DNA of 44,757 bases from Sinorhizobium sp. A49 (GCF_002002725.1 NZ_MUNW01000076.1:1-44757); one strand, 5' to 3'. Positions 7,291 to 16,568 are shown, numbered from the stretch's first letter. Made by a program: numbers and translations. The notes: generated by a model not told the origin, from the sequence alone.

Positions 7291-8442
7291 CTAAGCAGAA
7301 ATGAAGTCCAGCCCATAACGTGAAAGTGCGCGCGGCGTATCGGTGGTTGTGATGTAGGTCTGGCCGAGCGTCATGGCCGTGCCGCTGTCGGAATCCATGA
7401 TGATCATGTGCACGAACAGCGACATGTCGGGCTCGATCTCCTGCGGGTTGCCGACATGGAACATCTGGTGCTCCATCCAGGAGGGGGAGAAGCGGGCGCC
7501 GAGCGAATAGCCGCAGGCGTTCAGGCGATGCCGGGCAAGGCCGCGCTCGTCCATGATCTTGGCGTGCACGTCGAAGACGGTGCCGAAGGTGTTGCCGGGG
7601 CGCAGCACCATCTCGATCGCCTGGATGGTCTCGCGGCAGGCGCTGTAAAGCTCGCGGTGGCGGTTGGTCGGCTCGCCGATGACGACGGTGCGCATCATGG
7701 CGGCGTGGTAATGGGCGCTGACGCCGGCCCATTCGAGTGTCAGCTGATCCTGGCTGTCGAGCAGCCGGCGACCGGACTTGTAGCGGCACAGCAGCGCGTC
7801 GGCGCCGGAGCCGATGATGAACTCGTTGGCCGGGTAGTCGCCGCCGCCGGCAAGGATCGCTCCCTGCATCGCTGCCAGAATATCGGCTTCGTTGCCGCCG
7901 GGGCGGATGAGCGGCAGCGCCGCGTCGAGCGCATCGTCGGCAAGGCTGGCTGCCTTTTCCACATGGGCGATTTCCGCCGGGCTCTTGATCAGGCGCAGGC
8001 GGCTGACGAGCAGCGAGGCATCGATCAGTTCGCCGAAGGTCGAAAGCTGGTGGTCGACGAGGCGCGCGGTGCGGCCGGTCATGCCATGGGTGTCGTATTC
8101 GACGCCGATGCGGGTGCCGAGCAGGTCCATTTCACTCAGCAAGTTCTTCAGATCCATCGTCGGATCGGCGTTGACGCGGTCGACCCAGATCTCGATGCGC
8201 TCGATGTTGGAGGTGTGTCGGGCCTGGCGCAGATCGGCCGAGCGCGTCAGGAGCACCATCGACCCGTCCTTCTTGACCACCAGGGTCTGGAAGAAGCAGT
8301 AGCCGAAGGTGTCGTAGCCCGTCAGCCAGTACATGCTTTCCTGGGCAAAGAGCAGAACCGCGTCGAGCTTGTCTTCACGCATCTTCGCCGTCAGCCGCTC
8401 AAGGCGGGCGGCATATTCTTCCTGGGCAAATTGCAGCGCCAT
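7291..8442 (-). CDS. M24 (creatinase/Xaa-Pro peptidase fold) protein lacking usual metal ligands
   Basis: The 383-residue protein has the two-domain layout of the M24 family: a creatinase-like N-terminal domain (MYWLTGYDTFGYCFFQ) and a pita-bread C-terminal domain from about residue 155. The five canonical metal ligands are not visible. The first Asp is Glu237 in LTLEWAGVSAHYHAAMMRT, the second Asp position is Ala or His, the GHGIG histidine is replaced in CGYSLGARF, and the final Glu pair is missing. This resembles metal-independent creatinase or ectoine-hydrolase-like members more than true prolidases, so the usual name Xaa-Pro peptidase may be wrong. ATG 8442 lies one base after the pgeF stop codon, so the two genes are translationally linked. 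Confidence 0.85.
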   Translation of the reverse strand: MALQFAQEEYAARLERLTAKMREDKLDAVLLFAQESMYWLTGYDTFGYCFFQTLVVKKDGSMVLLTRSADLRQARHTSNIERIEIWVDRVNADPTMDLKNLLSEMDLLGTRIGVEYDTHGMTGRTARLVDHQLSTFGELIDASLLVSRLRLIKSPAEIAHVEKAASLADDALDAALPLIRPGGNEADILAAMQGAILAGGGDYPANEFIIGSGADALLCRYKSGRRLLDSQDQLTLEWAGVSAHYHAAMMRTVVIGEPTNRHRELYSACRETIQAIEMVLRPGNTFGTVFDVHAKIMDERGLARHRLNACGYSLGARFSPSWMEHQMFHVGNPQEIEPDMSLFVHMIIMDSDSGTAMTLGQTYITTTDTPRALSRYGLDFISA

Positions 8443-8443
8443 G

Positions 8444-9238
8444 TCAGCTCTCCCGTATGCAAATTGCGGATATCTGTCGGCCATAGTCCGGCTCCTGCCG
8501 ATGCGTGGTGCGGCGGTAGGAGAAGAACCGGTCTTCGTCGGAATAGGTGCAGATGTCGAGGTTTTCGGCGGTGACGCCGGCGGCGGTCAGGCGCGCGATC
8601 GTCAGGCCCGGCAAGTCGAACATCGCGTGGCCGTCGCGCTCGGACGGGCCGAAGAATTTGTCATAGTTGCCATCGGTCGCCAGGAAACGGTCGACGAATT
8701 CAGCGCCAACCTCGTAGTTGCGCCGGCTGATCGAGGGCCCGAGACAGGCAACGATGCGCTCACGCTGCGCACCGAGCGTCAGCATCGCCTCGATGGTGCC
8801 TTCGAGCACGCCGCCGAGCGCGCCCTTCCATCCGGCATGGGCGGCACCGATGACGCCGGCATCCGCGTCGGCAAACAGGATTGGCCCGCAATCGGCCGAC
8901 AGCACGCCGAGCACGACGCCAGGCGTTGCCGTCACCAGGGCGTCGGCATCCGGTCGGCTGCCGTTGTAGCTGGCGTCGACGACGACCGCATCGGGAGAAT
9001 GGACCTGATGGACGGTTGCAAGCTGTTCCGGCTCGGCCCCGAACCAGCGGCTGACGCGGGCGCGGTTTTCACCGACGCGACCCTTGTCGTCATTCGAGCC
9101 GAGGCCGACATTCAGACCGCGATAGATGCCTTCGGAAACGCCGCCTTGGCGGGTGAAATAACCATGTGCGATCGCCGGTCCGGCCTTGTCGCTGAAGAGC
9201 GAGCTCTGCACGGGGGAAAGCGCGGCATCGTGCTGCAT
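8444..9238 (-). CDS. pgeF: PgeF/YfiH (LACC1-like) family protein
   Basis: The 264-residue protein belongs to the YfiH/DUF152 family: proteins of the LACC1 type with reported purine nucleoside phosphorylase/adenosine deaminase activity, named PgeF (peptidoglycan editing factor) in E. coli. The likely zinc/active-site residues are present: His77 and His80 in HQVHSPDA, Cys117 in SADCGP, and His134 in AAHAGWKG. ATG 9238 was chosen; an in-frame TTG at 9274 would add 12 residues without a better ribosome binding site. It overlaps in transcription with the M24 gene (1-nt gap). The 255-bp spacer upstream holds no convincing gene. Confidence 0.9.
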   Translation of the reverse strand: MQHDAALSPVQSSLFSDKAGPAIAHGYFTRQGGVSEGIYRGLNVGLGSNDDKGRVGENRARVSRWFGAEPEQLATVHQVHSPDAVVVDASYNGSRPDADALVTATPGVVLGVLSADCGPILFADADAGVIGAAHAGWKGALGGVLEGTIEAMLTLGAQRERIVACLGPSISRRNYEVGAEFVDRFLATDGNYDKFFGPSERDGHAMFDLPGLTIARLTAAGVTAENLDICTYSDEDRFFSYRRTTHRQEPDYGRQISAICIRES

Positions 9239-9493
9239 CGGTGTCTTCGCCCTTTGCTTTGACGTGAGTTTCAAATGGGGTTGGGGGCACGTGCGGCCCG
9301 GTGATTGGCGGCTGATTTGCCGGCGCGATGTTGACCCGCGATGGCTGGACTGTCAATTGCCGAACGACAGGGGTGCCGTCCGAAGGAGGCGCCTTGCCCG
9401 TGGCGGCGAACGTCAAACTCCCGGAGCAATGGGTGCTGCGGATACCCCACGACGGCCGGCGAATTTACATTTGGCCGGCTACGCCCGATGCAT

Positions 9494-10597
9494 TCAGCTC
9501 TTTGGTTTTCGGAACGGCGGAAGCGCGATCGGAGGGCTGCTGACGGCAAGCACCTTGAAGAGTTCGCCCATCTTGCCTTCGCCGGATCCGGCGAGCCTCT
9601 CGACATCCTGGCGGATGCCCTCCTGGGTTACGGCATTCTTATCGCGACCCAGCGCCGCCGCGCGTTCGAGAAGACCAAGGCCGATCAGGAAGTCGCCCTG
9701 GTGGACAAGGCCGTTGATCTGCAGGCCGTCGTTCTTGGCGCGCCGCGCGAGCTGCTCGAAGTCGACATGGCTGGTGAGGTCGGCGCGGCCGGGATTGGCG
9801 AGCGGCGGATCGTACTGGTGGTCGAGCAGCGCCTGCAGCGTGTCGCCGTAGTTGGTCGCCAGATATCCGTAGTCGATGATGACGGCGGTGCCGCCGCCGA
9901 TCTTCAAACGCTCGCAAAGCGCGGCCATCACGGCATCGCGGGCGGGGGCGATCTCGAAGATCGTGCCATCGGAAACCGCCTGCGGGGGCGATGGCAACAA
10001 TGTGGGGTCGATGCCGGCGATACCCGCGGCAAATGTCAGTTCATCCGCGGCATCTAGGCCGACCATGCGTTCGCGAAACCCTTGCGGCGTGCGCACGAAC
10101 TGGCGGATCGGGATGGCATCGAAAAGCTCGTTGGCCGCCAGCAGCAGGAAGCCCTCCGGCAGGGTGTCGAAACTCTCGTGCCATTGCACTTTCTCGCCAT
10201 GGGCAACAAGCGTTTCCGCTTGGACCTTGCGCAGGCGATCGCTCGTCTCGACCAGATGCACGCTGGCGGCGGTATAGAGTTCGGGCGAAAGGCGCCTGAC
10301 GACCCGCAGCACATCCGCCATCATCGTGCCACGGCCGGGGCCGATTTCGACGATCACAGTCTTTTCCGGCGTGCCGTGCTGTTGCCAGGCATGAACGAGA
10401 AAAATGCCGATCATCTCGCCGAAAAGCTGGCTGATTTCAGGCGCCGTGGTGAAGTCGCCCGCTTTGCCGAAAGGCTCACGCACGCGGTAATACCCGTGCT
10501 CCGGATCTGCCAGGCACAGCGAGAAATAGTCGGTAACGCTGATCGGGCCGTTGGTCCGGATCAGCGCCTTGATTTTGTCCGCGAGTGGTGTCGTCAT
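9494..10597 (-). CDS. MidA/NDUFAF7-type SAM-dependent methyltransferase
   Basis: A 367-residue class I methyltransferase of the MidA/NDUFAF7 (DUF185) family. The SAM-binding motif is VIVEIGPGRGTMMADVL at about residues 81-97, followed by the family-typical AANELFDAIPIRQF and the C-terminal TSHVDFEQLA. In mitochondria the family methylates an arginine of complex I subunit NDUFS2; in bacteria a role in complex I assembly is inferred. It starts 12 bp after the lgt stop, so the two are co-transcribed. The long antisense frames over it are GC-driven. Confidence 0.9.
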   Translation of the reverse strand: MTTPLADKIKALIRTNGPISVTDYFSLCLADPEHGYYRVREPFGKAGDFTTAPEISQLFGEMIGIFLVHAWQQHGTPEKTVIVEIGPGRGTMMADVLRVVRRLSPELYTAASVHLVETSDRLRKVQAETLVAHGEKVQWHESFDTLPEGFLLLAANELFDAIPIRQFVRTPQGFRERMVGLDAADELTFAAGIAGIDPTLLPSPPQAVSDGTIFEIAPARDAVMAALCERLKIGGGTAVIIDYGYLATNYGDTLQALLDHQYDPPLANPGRADLTSHVDFEQLARRAKNDGLQINGLVHQGDFLIGLGLLERAAALGRDKNAVTQEGIRQDVERLAGSGEGKMGELFKVLAVSSPPIALPPFRKPKS

Positions 10598-10609
10598 GCG
10601 TCCGTCCCG

Positions 10610-11455
10610 TTATGCGGCGGCGACAGCGGCCCGGCGCGCCCGGGCAATCGCCCAGATGCCGGCAAGCGCCATCGGCAGCGAAAGCAGCATGCCCATGGTC
10701 AGCCAACCGCCGGCAAGATAGCCGATCTGCGCGTCCGGTTCGCGGAAGAATTCGACGAAAATGCGACTTGCTGCGTAACCGAGCACGAAGATGCCGGTGA
10801 CGAGGCCCGGCGACTTCAGCGCATGGCGGCGATAGATGAACCAGGCGATGACGGCGAGCAGCAGCAAGCCCTCGAGTGCCGCCTCATAAAGCTGGCTCGG
10901 GTGGCGGGCAAAGGGACCGCCGGTCGGGAACACCATGGCCCAGGGCGCAGACGACAGCCGGCCCCAGAGTTCGCCGTTGATGAAGTTGGCGACGCGGCCA
11001 AAAAACAGGCCGATCGGCACCACGGCAGCGACGATGTCGAACATGCTCCAGAGGGCGATGCCGTTGCGGCGCGCAAAGATGATCATTGCCAGGGTGGTGC
11101 CGATGAAGCCGCCGTGGAACGACATGCCGCCGTTCCAGATCTCCAGCGCCCGGATCGGGTTTTCGAGCACGGAACCGAGATCATAAAAGAGGATGTAGCC
11201 GATGCGGCCGCCAAGCACGATGCCGCCGGCGGCCCAGAGCAGGAAGTCGTCGAGCTGCGCCAGGGTCGCTGCGGGTTCGCCGTTGCGCCAGAGCGACGTG
11301 TTCAGCACGAGGCGGCGGGCGTAGTACCAGCCGATCAGGATGCCGGCGACATAGGCGAGGCCATACCAATGGACGGCAAGCGGACCGATCTGGAAGATCA
11401 CGGGGTCGATTTCAGGGAAGGGGAGAATGGCGAGGCGGGTCGCGATGGTTTCCAA
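10610..11455 (-). CDS. lgt: Prolipoprotein diacylglyceryl transferase
   Basis: Lgt attaches diacylglycerol to the lipobox cysteine of prolipoproteins at the inner membrane, the first step for all lipoproteins in this window. The 281-residue protein has about seven membrane helices, the family start [20 protein letters not shown], and the signature [14 protein letters not shown]. The reading frame has no upstream ATG; the start is TTG at 11455 preceded by GAGAAG, giving (M)[13 protein letters not shown]. It heads a minus-strand run with the methyltransferase gene. It is divergent from the ubiK-like gene across 191 bp. Confidence 0.96.
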   Translation of the reverse strand: METIATRLAILPFPEIDPVIFQIGPLAVHWYGLAYVAGILIGWYYARRLVLNTSLWRNGEPAATLAQLDDFLLWAAGGIVLGGRIGYILFYDLGSVLENPIRALEIWNGGMSFHGGFIGTTLAMIIFARRNGIALWSMFDIVAAVVPIGLFFGRVANFINGELWGRLSSAPWAMVFPTGGPFARHPSQLYEAALEGLLLLAVIAWFIYRRHALKSPGLVTGIFVLGYAASRIFVEFFREPDAQIGYLAGGWLTMGMLLSLPMALAGIWAIARARRAAVAAA

Positions 11456-11646
11456 AATGTCTTCTCGTTCCGGACCGGTTGTTTTGCCGGAACATGGCGA
11501 TCGAATCCGGCGGGGTCAAGGCCGCTTGGGGCCGAGCAGCGACCACAGTTTGGTGATTTTTCTTGCATCCGCCCGCGCCTGACCCTACCTGAAAACAAGG
11601 ACCGCATCGCAATGCGAAGCGGCGGCTGAATATGGAGATCAGGACG

Positions 11647-11907
11647 ATGAGCACAGGCGCCAACCGCATCATGGATGATTTTGCCAAGCTGATGACCGAT
11701 GCCGCAGGGGCAGCCCAGGGTGTGCGCCGCGAAGTCGAGACTGCCTTTCGCGCCCAGGCCGAGCGCGCGATGAATTCGCTCGATGTGGTCAAGCGTGAGG
11801 AATTCGAGGCCGTGAAGGAAATGGCGGTCAAAGCGCGCGACGAAAACGACGCGCTGCTGGCGCGTATCGAGGCTTTGGAAGCGCGTCTCGCCGAAAGCGG
11901 CAAGTAA
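11647..11907 (+). CDS. ubiK: UbiK/BMFP-family accessory factor
   Basis: This 86-residue protein matches the BMFP/UbiK family: small, mostly helical proteins with a C-terminal coiled coil (here about residues 50-84, heptad-like KARDENDALLARIEALEARL). In E. coli UbiK assists aerobic ubiquinone synthesis; the Brucella relative is membrane-fusogenic in vitro. ATG 11647 (MSTGANRIMDDF) follows GGAGATCAGGACG; an ATG at 11632 is an alternative that would add five residues. The gene stands alone, with a terminator at 11949. Confidence 0.8.
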   Translation: MSTGANRIMDDFAKLMTDAAGAAQGVRREVETAFRAQAERAMNSLDVVKREEFEAVKEMAVKARDENDALLARIEALEARLAESGK

Positions 11908-11948
11908 CGCTCCCTCTGCCAAGTAACGGCTTTTCAACGTTTTTACTT

Positions 11949-11977
11949 CGCCCGCGGATCGATTCTGCGGGCGTTTT
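11949..11977 (+). terminator. Rho-independent terminator after the ubiK-like gene
   Basis: CGCCCGC at 11949-11955 pairs with GCGGGCG at 11967-11973, followed by TTTT. The remaining spacer up to 12353 is about 375 bp, moderately AT-rich, and holds no convincing gene; it probably carries the promoter of the YbjN gene. Confidence 0.7.
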
Positions 11978-12353
11978 GCTGTCGATATCCTTGGAGGTGT
12001 GAAACGCGGCACAGGGAGGTTAATAAAACCTGAAAAGTTTTCCACCTGTGGACACTGGCAAAAAACCCTTACGCCAGAGTCGTTTAAGCATTCGCGCTGA
12101 ATGCAAATGGCAACGCGCAGCAGGTTGTACCCTGCTATTTTTGGGCCGGGGGGCTGGCAGCCTGACTCCGCCATTATACACTGATTTTAAATGATGATTC
12201 GAAACGGACCACGCAAGCTCCAGGCAGGGTAAGTCAGCCAGGATGGATGTGAGTTCAGCAATCATAGTGTGTTCTTATTCAGTGCCAGGTTTGCAGAGTT
12301 GCGTCTTGTGAACGTGATAACGCGCGCCTGTGTCGCGCCTACTAGGGTGATGC

Positions 12354-12854
12354 ATGAGCCTTTTGGAAATGGAAATCGAGCGTCAGTCCAACCCGGTCGA
12401 TATGATCGAGTTTGTGGCCGCCACCAATGACTGGTCATTCGAACGGTCGGGCGAGGACGAGATCGCCATGACCGTCGAAGGCAAGTGGGCGGATTACCAC
12501 GTGTCCTTCTCGTGGATGGAAGAGTTCGAGGCGCTGCATCTTGCCTGCGCCTTCGACATCAAGGTTCCCGATAGCCGCGTCAACGAAGTCATTCGTCTGC
12601 TGTCGCATATCAACGGTCAGGTGCTCATGGGGCACTTCGATCTGTGGCGGCAGGAAGAAGTGGTGATCTTCCGCCAGTCGCTGCTGCTCGCCGGTGGCGC
12701 CGAGCCCACCAACCAGCAGGTCGAAGTTCTGCTTTCGAGCGCGCTCGATGCCTGCGAGTCCTATTTCCAGGCGTTCCAGTTCGTCGTCTGGTCCGGCATG
12801 GATGCGCAGCGCGCCGTCGATGCGGTCCTGTTCGAAACCGTCGGGGAGGCCTGA
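12354..12854 (+). CDS. YbjN domain-containing protein
   Basis: A 166-residue cytoplasmic protein of the YbjN family (type III secretion chaperone-like fold). Recognisable parts are the N-terminal NPVDMIEFVAATNDWSFER, the central WADYHVSFSWMEEFEALHL, and the C-terminal helices ending DAVLFETVGEA. The family affects stress and motility phenotypes in E. coli, but no biochemical activity is agreed. It is followed after one base by proC, so the two are translationally coupled; this neighbour pairing is common in alphaproteobacteria. Confidence 0.85.
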   Translation: MSLLEMEIERQSNPVDMIEFVAATNDWSFERSGEDEIAMTVEGKWADYHVSFSWMEEFEALHLACAFDIKVPDSRVNEVIRLLSHINGQVLMGHFDLWRQEEVVIFRQSLLLAGGAEPTNQQVEVLLSSALDACESYFQAFQFVVWSGMDAQRAVDAVLFETVGEA

Positions 12855-12855
12855 T

Positions 12856-13674
12856 ATGGCTGTCGTCGCTTCCGGTCCCATCGTTCTCATCGGCGCCGGC
12901 AACATGGGCGGCGCCATGCTCAGCGGCTGGCTGAAGAGCGGCGTCAAGGGCGCCGACCTTCTGGTGATCGATCCTGGTCCGCCACCGGCGATGGCAAAGC
13001 TGATCGCCGACAACGGCGTCACGCACGCGACCTCTGCCCCTGAAGGCGTCGAGGCCGCGGTGATCTTCATTGCCGTCAAGCCGCAGGTGATGGAAGCGGT
13101 GCTGCCGCCGCTGAAGACGCTGGTTGGCGCAGGCACGGTCATCGTCTCGGTTGCTGCCGGCAAGACGCTTGCCTTCATCGAAAGCCATCTGGGTGCTGCC
13201 GCCACCGTGCGGGCCATGCCCAACACGCCGGCGATGATCGGACGTGGTGTCACTGGCGCCTTTGCCAATGCCCGCGTCAGCGCGGCGCAGCGCAGCCAGG
13301 TGCACGATTTGCTCAAGGTCAGCGGCCCGGTCGAATGGGTCGAGACCGAAGCCGATATCGATGCTGTCACTGCCGTTTCCGGCAGTGGTCCGGCCTATGT
13401 CTTCTACCTCGTCGAGTGCATGGCGGAGGCCGGGCGCAAGGCCGGTCTCAAGGCGGACCTCGCCATGCGGCTCGCGCGGGAAACCGTCGCGGGGGCTGGT
13501 GAACTGCTTCATCAGTCCCCCGACGACGCTTCGCGGCTGCGCCAGAACGTAACGTCGCCGGGTGGCACGACCGCCGCAGCGCTCAACGTGCTGATGGCCG
13601 ATGACGGGATGCAGCCACTCTTTGACAAGGCCATTGCCGCTGCCCGTCAGCGCGCCGAGGAACTGGCCGGTTAA
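12856..13674 (+). CDS. proC: Pyrroline-5-carboxylate reductase
   Basis: ProC reduces 1-pyrroline-5-carboxylate to proline with NAD(P)H, the last step of proline synthesis. The 272-residue protein shows the Rossmann motif LIGAGNMGGAM at about residues 11-21, the conserved VRAMPNTPA, and the C-terminal dimerisation signature with SGSGPAYVF and TSPGGTTAAAL. ATG 12856 directly follows the YbjN stop codon (1-nt gap); the end of the YbjN gene carries its GGGGAGG ribosome binding site. csaA follows 18 bp downstream, so this is a run of four closely spaced plus-strand genes. Confidence 0.96.
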   Translation: MAVVASGPIVLIGAGNMGGAMLSGWLKSGVKGADLLVIDPGPPPAMAKLIADNGVTHATSAPEGVEAAVIFIAVKPQVMEAVLPPLKTLVGAGTVIVSVAAGKTLAFIESHLGAAATVRAMPNTPAMIGRGVTGAFANARVSAAQRSQVHDLLKVSGPVEWVETEADIDAVTAVSGSGPAYVFYLVECMAEAGRKAGLKADLAMRLARETVAGAGELLHQSPDDASRLRQNVTSPGGTTAAALNVLMADDGMQPLFDKAIAAARQRAEELAG

Positions 13675-13692
13675 TTTCTTCAGAGCATTGTC

Positions 13693-14034
13693 ATGTCGGA
13701 AACGATTACTTTCGCAGATTTCGAACGCGTCGATATTCGTGTCGGTACGATCATCGAGGCCGAGGCTTTCCCCGAGGCGCGCAAGCCGGCCTACAAGCTG
13801 AAGATCGATTTCGGCCCTGAGATCGGCATAAAAAAGTCATCAGCACAGATCACCGTGCACTACCAGCTTGAGGATCTCATCGGCCGGCAGATCATGGCGG
13901 TGGTCAATTTTCCGCCACGCCAGATCGGCCCTGTCCGTTCCGAGGTTCTGACGCTGGGCTTTGAAGACGAGGCCGGCGCGATCGTGCTGGCTGCCATCGA
14001 CAAGCCGATCCCCAACGGCCGAAAGCTGATGTGA
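13693..14034 (+). CDS. csaA: CsaA-type tRNA-binding/chaperone protein
   Basis: The 113-residue protein is a single tRNA-binding OB-fold domain of the CsaA family, related to the C-terminal part of methionyl-tRNA synthetase. Typical motifs are ITFADFERVDIRVGTI, the middle SSAQIT and the C-terminal PIPNGRKLM. CsaA has secretion-related chaperone activity in Bacillus subtilis; in rhizobia the role is inferred. It is 18 bp after proC and 4 bp before the phosphatase gene. Confidence 0.93.
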   Translation: MSETITFADFERVDIRVGTIIEAEAFPEARKPAYKLKIDFGPEIGIKKSSAQITVHYQLEDLIGRQIMAVVNFPPRQIGPVRSEVLTLGFEDEAGAIVLAAIDKPIPNGRKLM

Positions 14035-14038
14035 CCCG

Positions 14039-14602
14039 ATGACAATCCATGTTGATCTGATACCCGAGCGCGTGAAGGTCTCCTGCCTTTGGCGCGCATC
14101 CGACGCGGCGCGCGATTGGCGCGCCAGTCACGTGCTCTCGCTGCTCGATCCGGAATTGCCCGAGACCGATGTGCCCGTCATCGCGGATGCAAGCCACCGC
14201 GTCGTGCGCATGCGCGACCAGGAAAATGCTATCGCGACGCAGCACTTCCCGGATCTTGTCCTCGAAGTGTTCGAAGCGATGCGTCCGGCCGCCGACGATG
14301 CGTCGAGCCGCATTCTGGTGCATTGCCACGCTGGCGTCAGCCGCTCGACGGCCTTTGCCTACGGCCTGATCGCGCACCAACTCGGCGCCGGCCGCGAGGA
14401 CGAGGCCTTCCGGGCGCTTTTGACGATCACCAGAAAGCCCTGGCCGAACCGCCGGATCGTGGAGATCCTCGATGCCTCGCTCGGTCGTGAAGGTCGGTTG
14501 CTTGCTCCGCTCGATGTCATGCGTGCGCGGCATCCGCGTCGCATCGATGCCTGGCACCGCTTCAATGAGCGGCGTGGTCTGGTTTCGATCTATACGCGCT
14601 AG
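14039..14602 (+). CDS. Tyrosine/dual-specificity phosphatase-like protein
   Basis: A 187-residue protein with the cysteine-phosphatase P-loop HCHAGVSRSTA, placing the nucleophile at Cys96 and the phosphate-binding Arg at Arg102. The fold resembles small dual-specificity phosphatases; Asp51 or Asp60 are candidates for the general acid. No signal peptide is seen, so it is cytoplasmic. It follows csaA by 4 bp and converges on the TPR gene, whose stop lies 10 bp beyond. The substrate is unknown. Confidence 0.85.
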   Translation: MTIHVDLIPERVKVSCLWRASDAARDWRASHVLSLLDPELPETDVPVIADASHRVVRMRDQENAIATQHFPDLVLEVFEAMRPAADDASSRILVHCHAGVSRSTAFAYGLIAHQLGAGREDEAFRALLTITRKPWPNRRIVEILDASLGREGRLLAPLDVMRARHPRRIDAWHRFNERRGLVSIYTR

Positions 14603-14612
14603 CGCATGAGCG

Positions 14613-15125
14613 TCATTTGACGCTCATGTCCGGCATAAGCGCTTCGGCGTAGTGCTTGAGCGAGCGATTGTAGCGCGGCAAATGCCGTGCCAGCCGGCCG
14701 AGCGCCAAGCCCGCGGCTTCTCGCGCCCGCCCGGCATCGACGAGCGACAGCGCGAGAAAGGCTGAGATGGCATCGTCGAGTTCGTCCGATGGCATCGTCC
14801 GTTCGACCTCCAGCAAGGTTATGCTCTCGTCGATCCGCCCGAGATTGCGTAGTGTGCTGGCCAGCTGAATGGTGGCGCGGCGACGGCGAATGCCGGAGAG
14901 CCCGCCGGCAAGGGCCTGCCGGTACAAGGGCTCGGCATCTGCCTCACGGCCGAGGGAATCCTGAGCCGAGGCCCGCTCGAAGAGGCCGACAGGATCGCCG
15001 GGGGGTAACTCCGCCGCCAGCGCCTCGAGCCGCGCGACGAACATTCCTGCATCGATGCGGCCGAAATCGGCCCATTGCAGAGCCAGGCGCTGCTCCCAAT
15101 CGTCCCAGTCTGACGGCTCGGACAT
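14613..15125 (-). CDS. Tetratricopeptide-repeat protein
   Basis: A 170-residue soluble helical protein. Residues about 50-125 form two to three TPR-like units (PVGLFERASAQDSLGREADA, LYRQALAGGLSG, STLRNLGRIDESITLLEVE). ATG 15125 has GAGGAG nine bases upstream; the ATG at 15134 and GTG at 15146 are alternatives without proper spacing. It lies 60 bp downstream of the histidine kinase gene on the same strand and may be the last gene of that block. The function is unknown. Confidence 0.75.
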   Translation of the reverse strand: MSEPSDWDDWEQRLALQWADFGRIDAGMFVARLEALAAELPPGDPVGLFERASAQDSLGREADAEPLYRQALAGGLSGIRRRRATIQLASTLRNLGRIDESITLLEVERTMPSDELDDAISAFLALSLVDAGRAREAAGLALGRLARHLPRYNRSLKHYAEALMPDMSVK

Positions 15126-15185
15126 ATCACGCATCTCCTCAAGCACGCTATTTCGTTGGTCGGCCTTGCGTAGAAGCAGTCGGGG

Positions 15186-16568
15186 TCACGCCGGCACGCG
15201 CACGGTTGCCCTGAGCCCGCCCAGCGGGCTGTCGCCGAGCGTGACGTTGCCGCCGTGGCTGCGGGCAATGTCCCGGGCGATAGCGAGGCCCAGACCCGTT
15301 CCGGAACTGTCGAGGTTGCGCGCCTCGTCGAGACGGAAAAACGGCTTGAACACGTCCTCGCGCGAGCGTTCGGGAATGCCGGGGCCGTCGTCATCGACGG
15401 TGATCGTTACCCACTTGGCGCTGTGACGCGCGTCGATGTTGACCCGGTTGGCATAGCGATAGGCGTTGGAGGCGAGGTTGGCGATGAGACGGGTGAAGGC
15501 GTTCGGCCGGACGCGGACCTCGTCCTCGCCCTCGATGGATGTCGTCAGCGTCTTGCCGTGCAGCTCCGCTTCGGCGGCAAGGCGCGTCATCAGGTCGCTG
15601 AGCTTCAGCTGCCCGACGTCTTCTTCCGCCTCTCCACGCGCAAACGCCAGGTAGCCTTCGAGCATGTTCTGCATGTCGTCGACATCCTGGTTCAGGCTTT
15701 CGAGGTCGGGGTTGTTGCCGGCGAGCGCCAGTTGCAGCCGGAAGCGGGTCAGGATGGTCCGAAGGTCATGGCTGACGCCCGTGAGCATGGCGGTGCGCTG
15801 CTCGATCTGGCGTTCGATGCGTTCGCGCATCTGGATGAAGGCGAGGCCGGCGCGACGGATTTCGACGGCGCCGCGCGGGGCGAAGTCATCGATCTTCTGG
15901 CCCTTGCCAAAGTTTTCCGCCGCCTTGGTCAGCGCCAGGATCGGTCGGATCTGCCCGCGCAGGAACAGGATGGCGATCGACAGAAGCACCAGGGAAGCCG
16001 CGACCATCCAGACGATGAAGATATGGGTGTTGGATGCATAGGCCTGGTTGCGGCGAGCATAGACGCGCAGCATGCGACCGTCGTCGAGCTTGATGCGGAT
16101 TTCGACGAGATTGGAATTGCCGACCGTGTCGATCCAGAAGGGGCGGCGGATCTGGTTGGAAATCTCCTCGCTCAGGATCTGGTCGAGGATCTCGAAAAAG
16201 GGCTTGGGCCGCGGCGGCGGCAGTTCGCCGCCCGGCTCGACGGAAATGCTGAGGTCGAGCTGGTCGCGGGCGATTCGGACGATTTCGGCGATGTCGCGAT
16301 CGGCCGGGAAGGTGGCAATGAGATCGACGATGGCGGCGACGTCGCCGGTGACGGCGGCCGACAGGCGCTGCGTCACCAGTTGCCAGTGGCGCTCCATGAA
16401 GACGAAGGCGACGACCGACTGCAACAGCACCATCGGGATGATGACGATGAGCAGCGAGCGGGCGTAAAGGCCCATCGGCAGCCGCCGGCGCAGCCAGCGG
16501 GTGAAGCGCTTCCACGGGTTGTCGCTCGGGCCTGCCGCCTCGCGCCGGATGCTGTCAAAACTTGCCAT
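15186..16568 (-). CDS. EnvZ-like sensor histidine kinase
   Basis: A 460-residue inner-membrane kinase. Two transmembrane helices (about 35-58 and 183-204) enclose a periplasmic domain of about 125 residues with a proline-rich stretch near 116. A HAMP region follows (about 204-256), then the dimerisation/phosphorylation box MLTGVSHDLRTILTR (His267), the N box NLASNAYRYA (364-373), and the ATP-lid motifs DDDGPGIP (392-399) and GTGLGLAI (423-430). It lies 112 bp downstream of the OmpR-type regulator gene and is its likely partner. The order MarR, regulator, kinase recalls the petP-petR locus of Rhodobacter. The signal is not known. Confidence 0.93.
   Translation of the reverse strand: MASFDSIRREAAGPSDNPWKRFTRWLRRRLPMGLYARSLLIVIIPMVLLQSVVAFVFMERHWQLVTQRLSAAVTGDVAAIVDLIATFPADRDIAEIVRIARDQLDLSISVEPGGELPPPRPKPFFEILDQILSEEISNQIRRPFWIDTVGNSNLVEIRIKLDDGRMLRVYARRNQAYASNTHIFIVWMVAASLVLLSIAILFLRGQIRPILALTKAAENFGKGQKIDDFAPRGAVEIRRAGLAFIQMRERIERQIEQRTAMLTGVSHDLRTILTRFRLQLALAGNNPDLESLNQDVDDMQNMLEGYLAFARGEAEEDVGQLKLSDLMTRLAAEAELHGKTLTTSIEGEDEVRVRPNAFTRLIANLASNAYRYANRVNIDARHSAKWVTITVDDDGPGIPERSREDVFKPFFRLDEARNLDSSGTGLGLAIARDIARSHGGNVTLGDSPLGGLRATVRVPA

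Noticed and set aside
10082-11629. 515-codon frame antisense to lgt and the methyltransferase gene
   Set aside because: Both opposite genes are clear and contiguous; the frame is rich in Arg, Asp and His without domains.
12020-12265. 81-codon minus-strand frame in the spacer before the YbjN gene
   Set aside because: No ribosome binding site or family resemblance; the base composition is that of a spacer.
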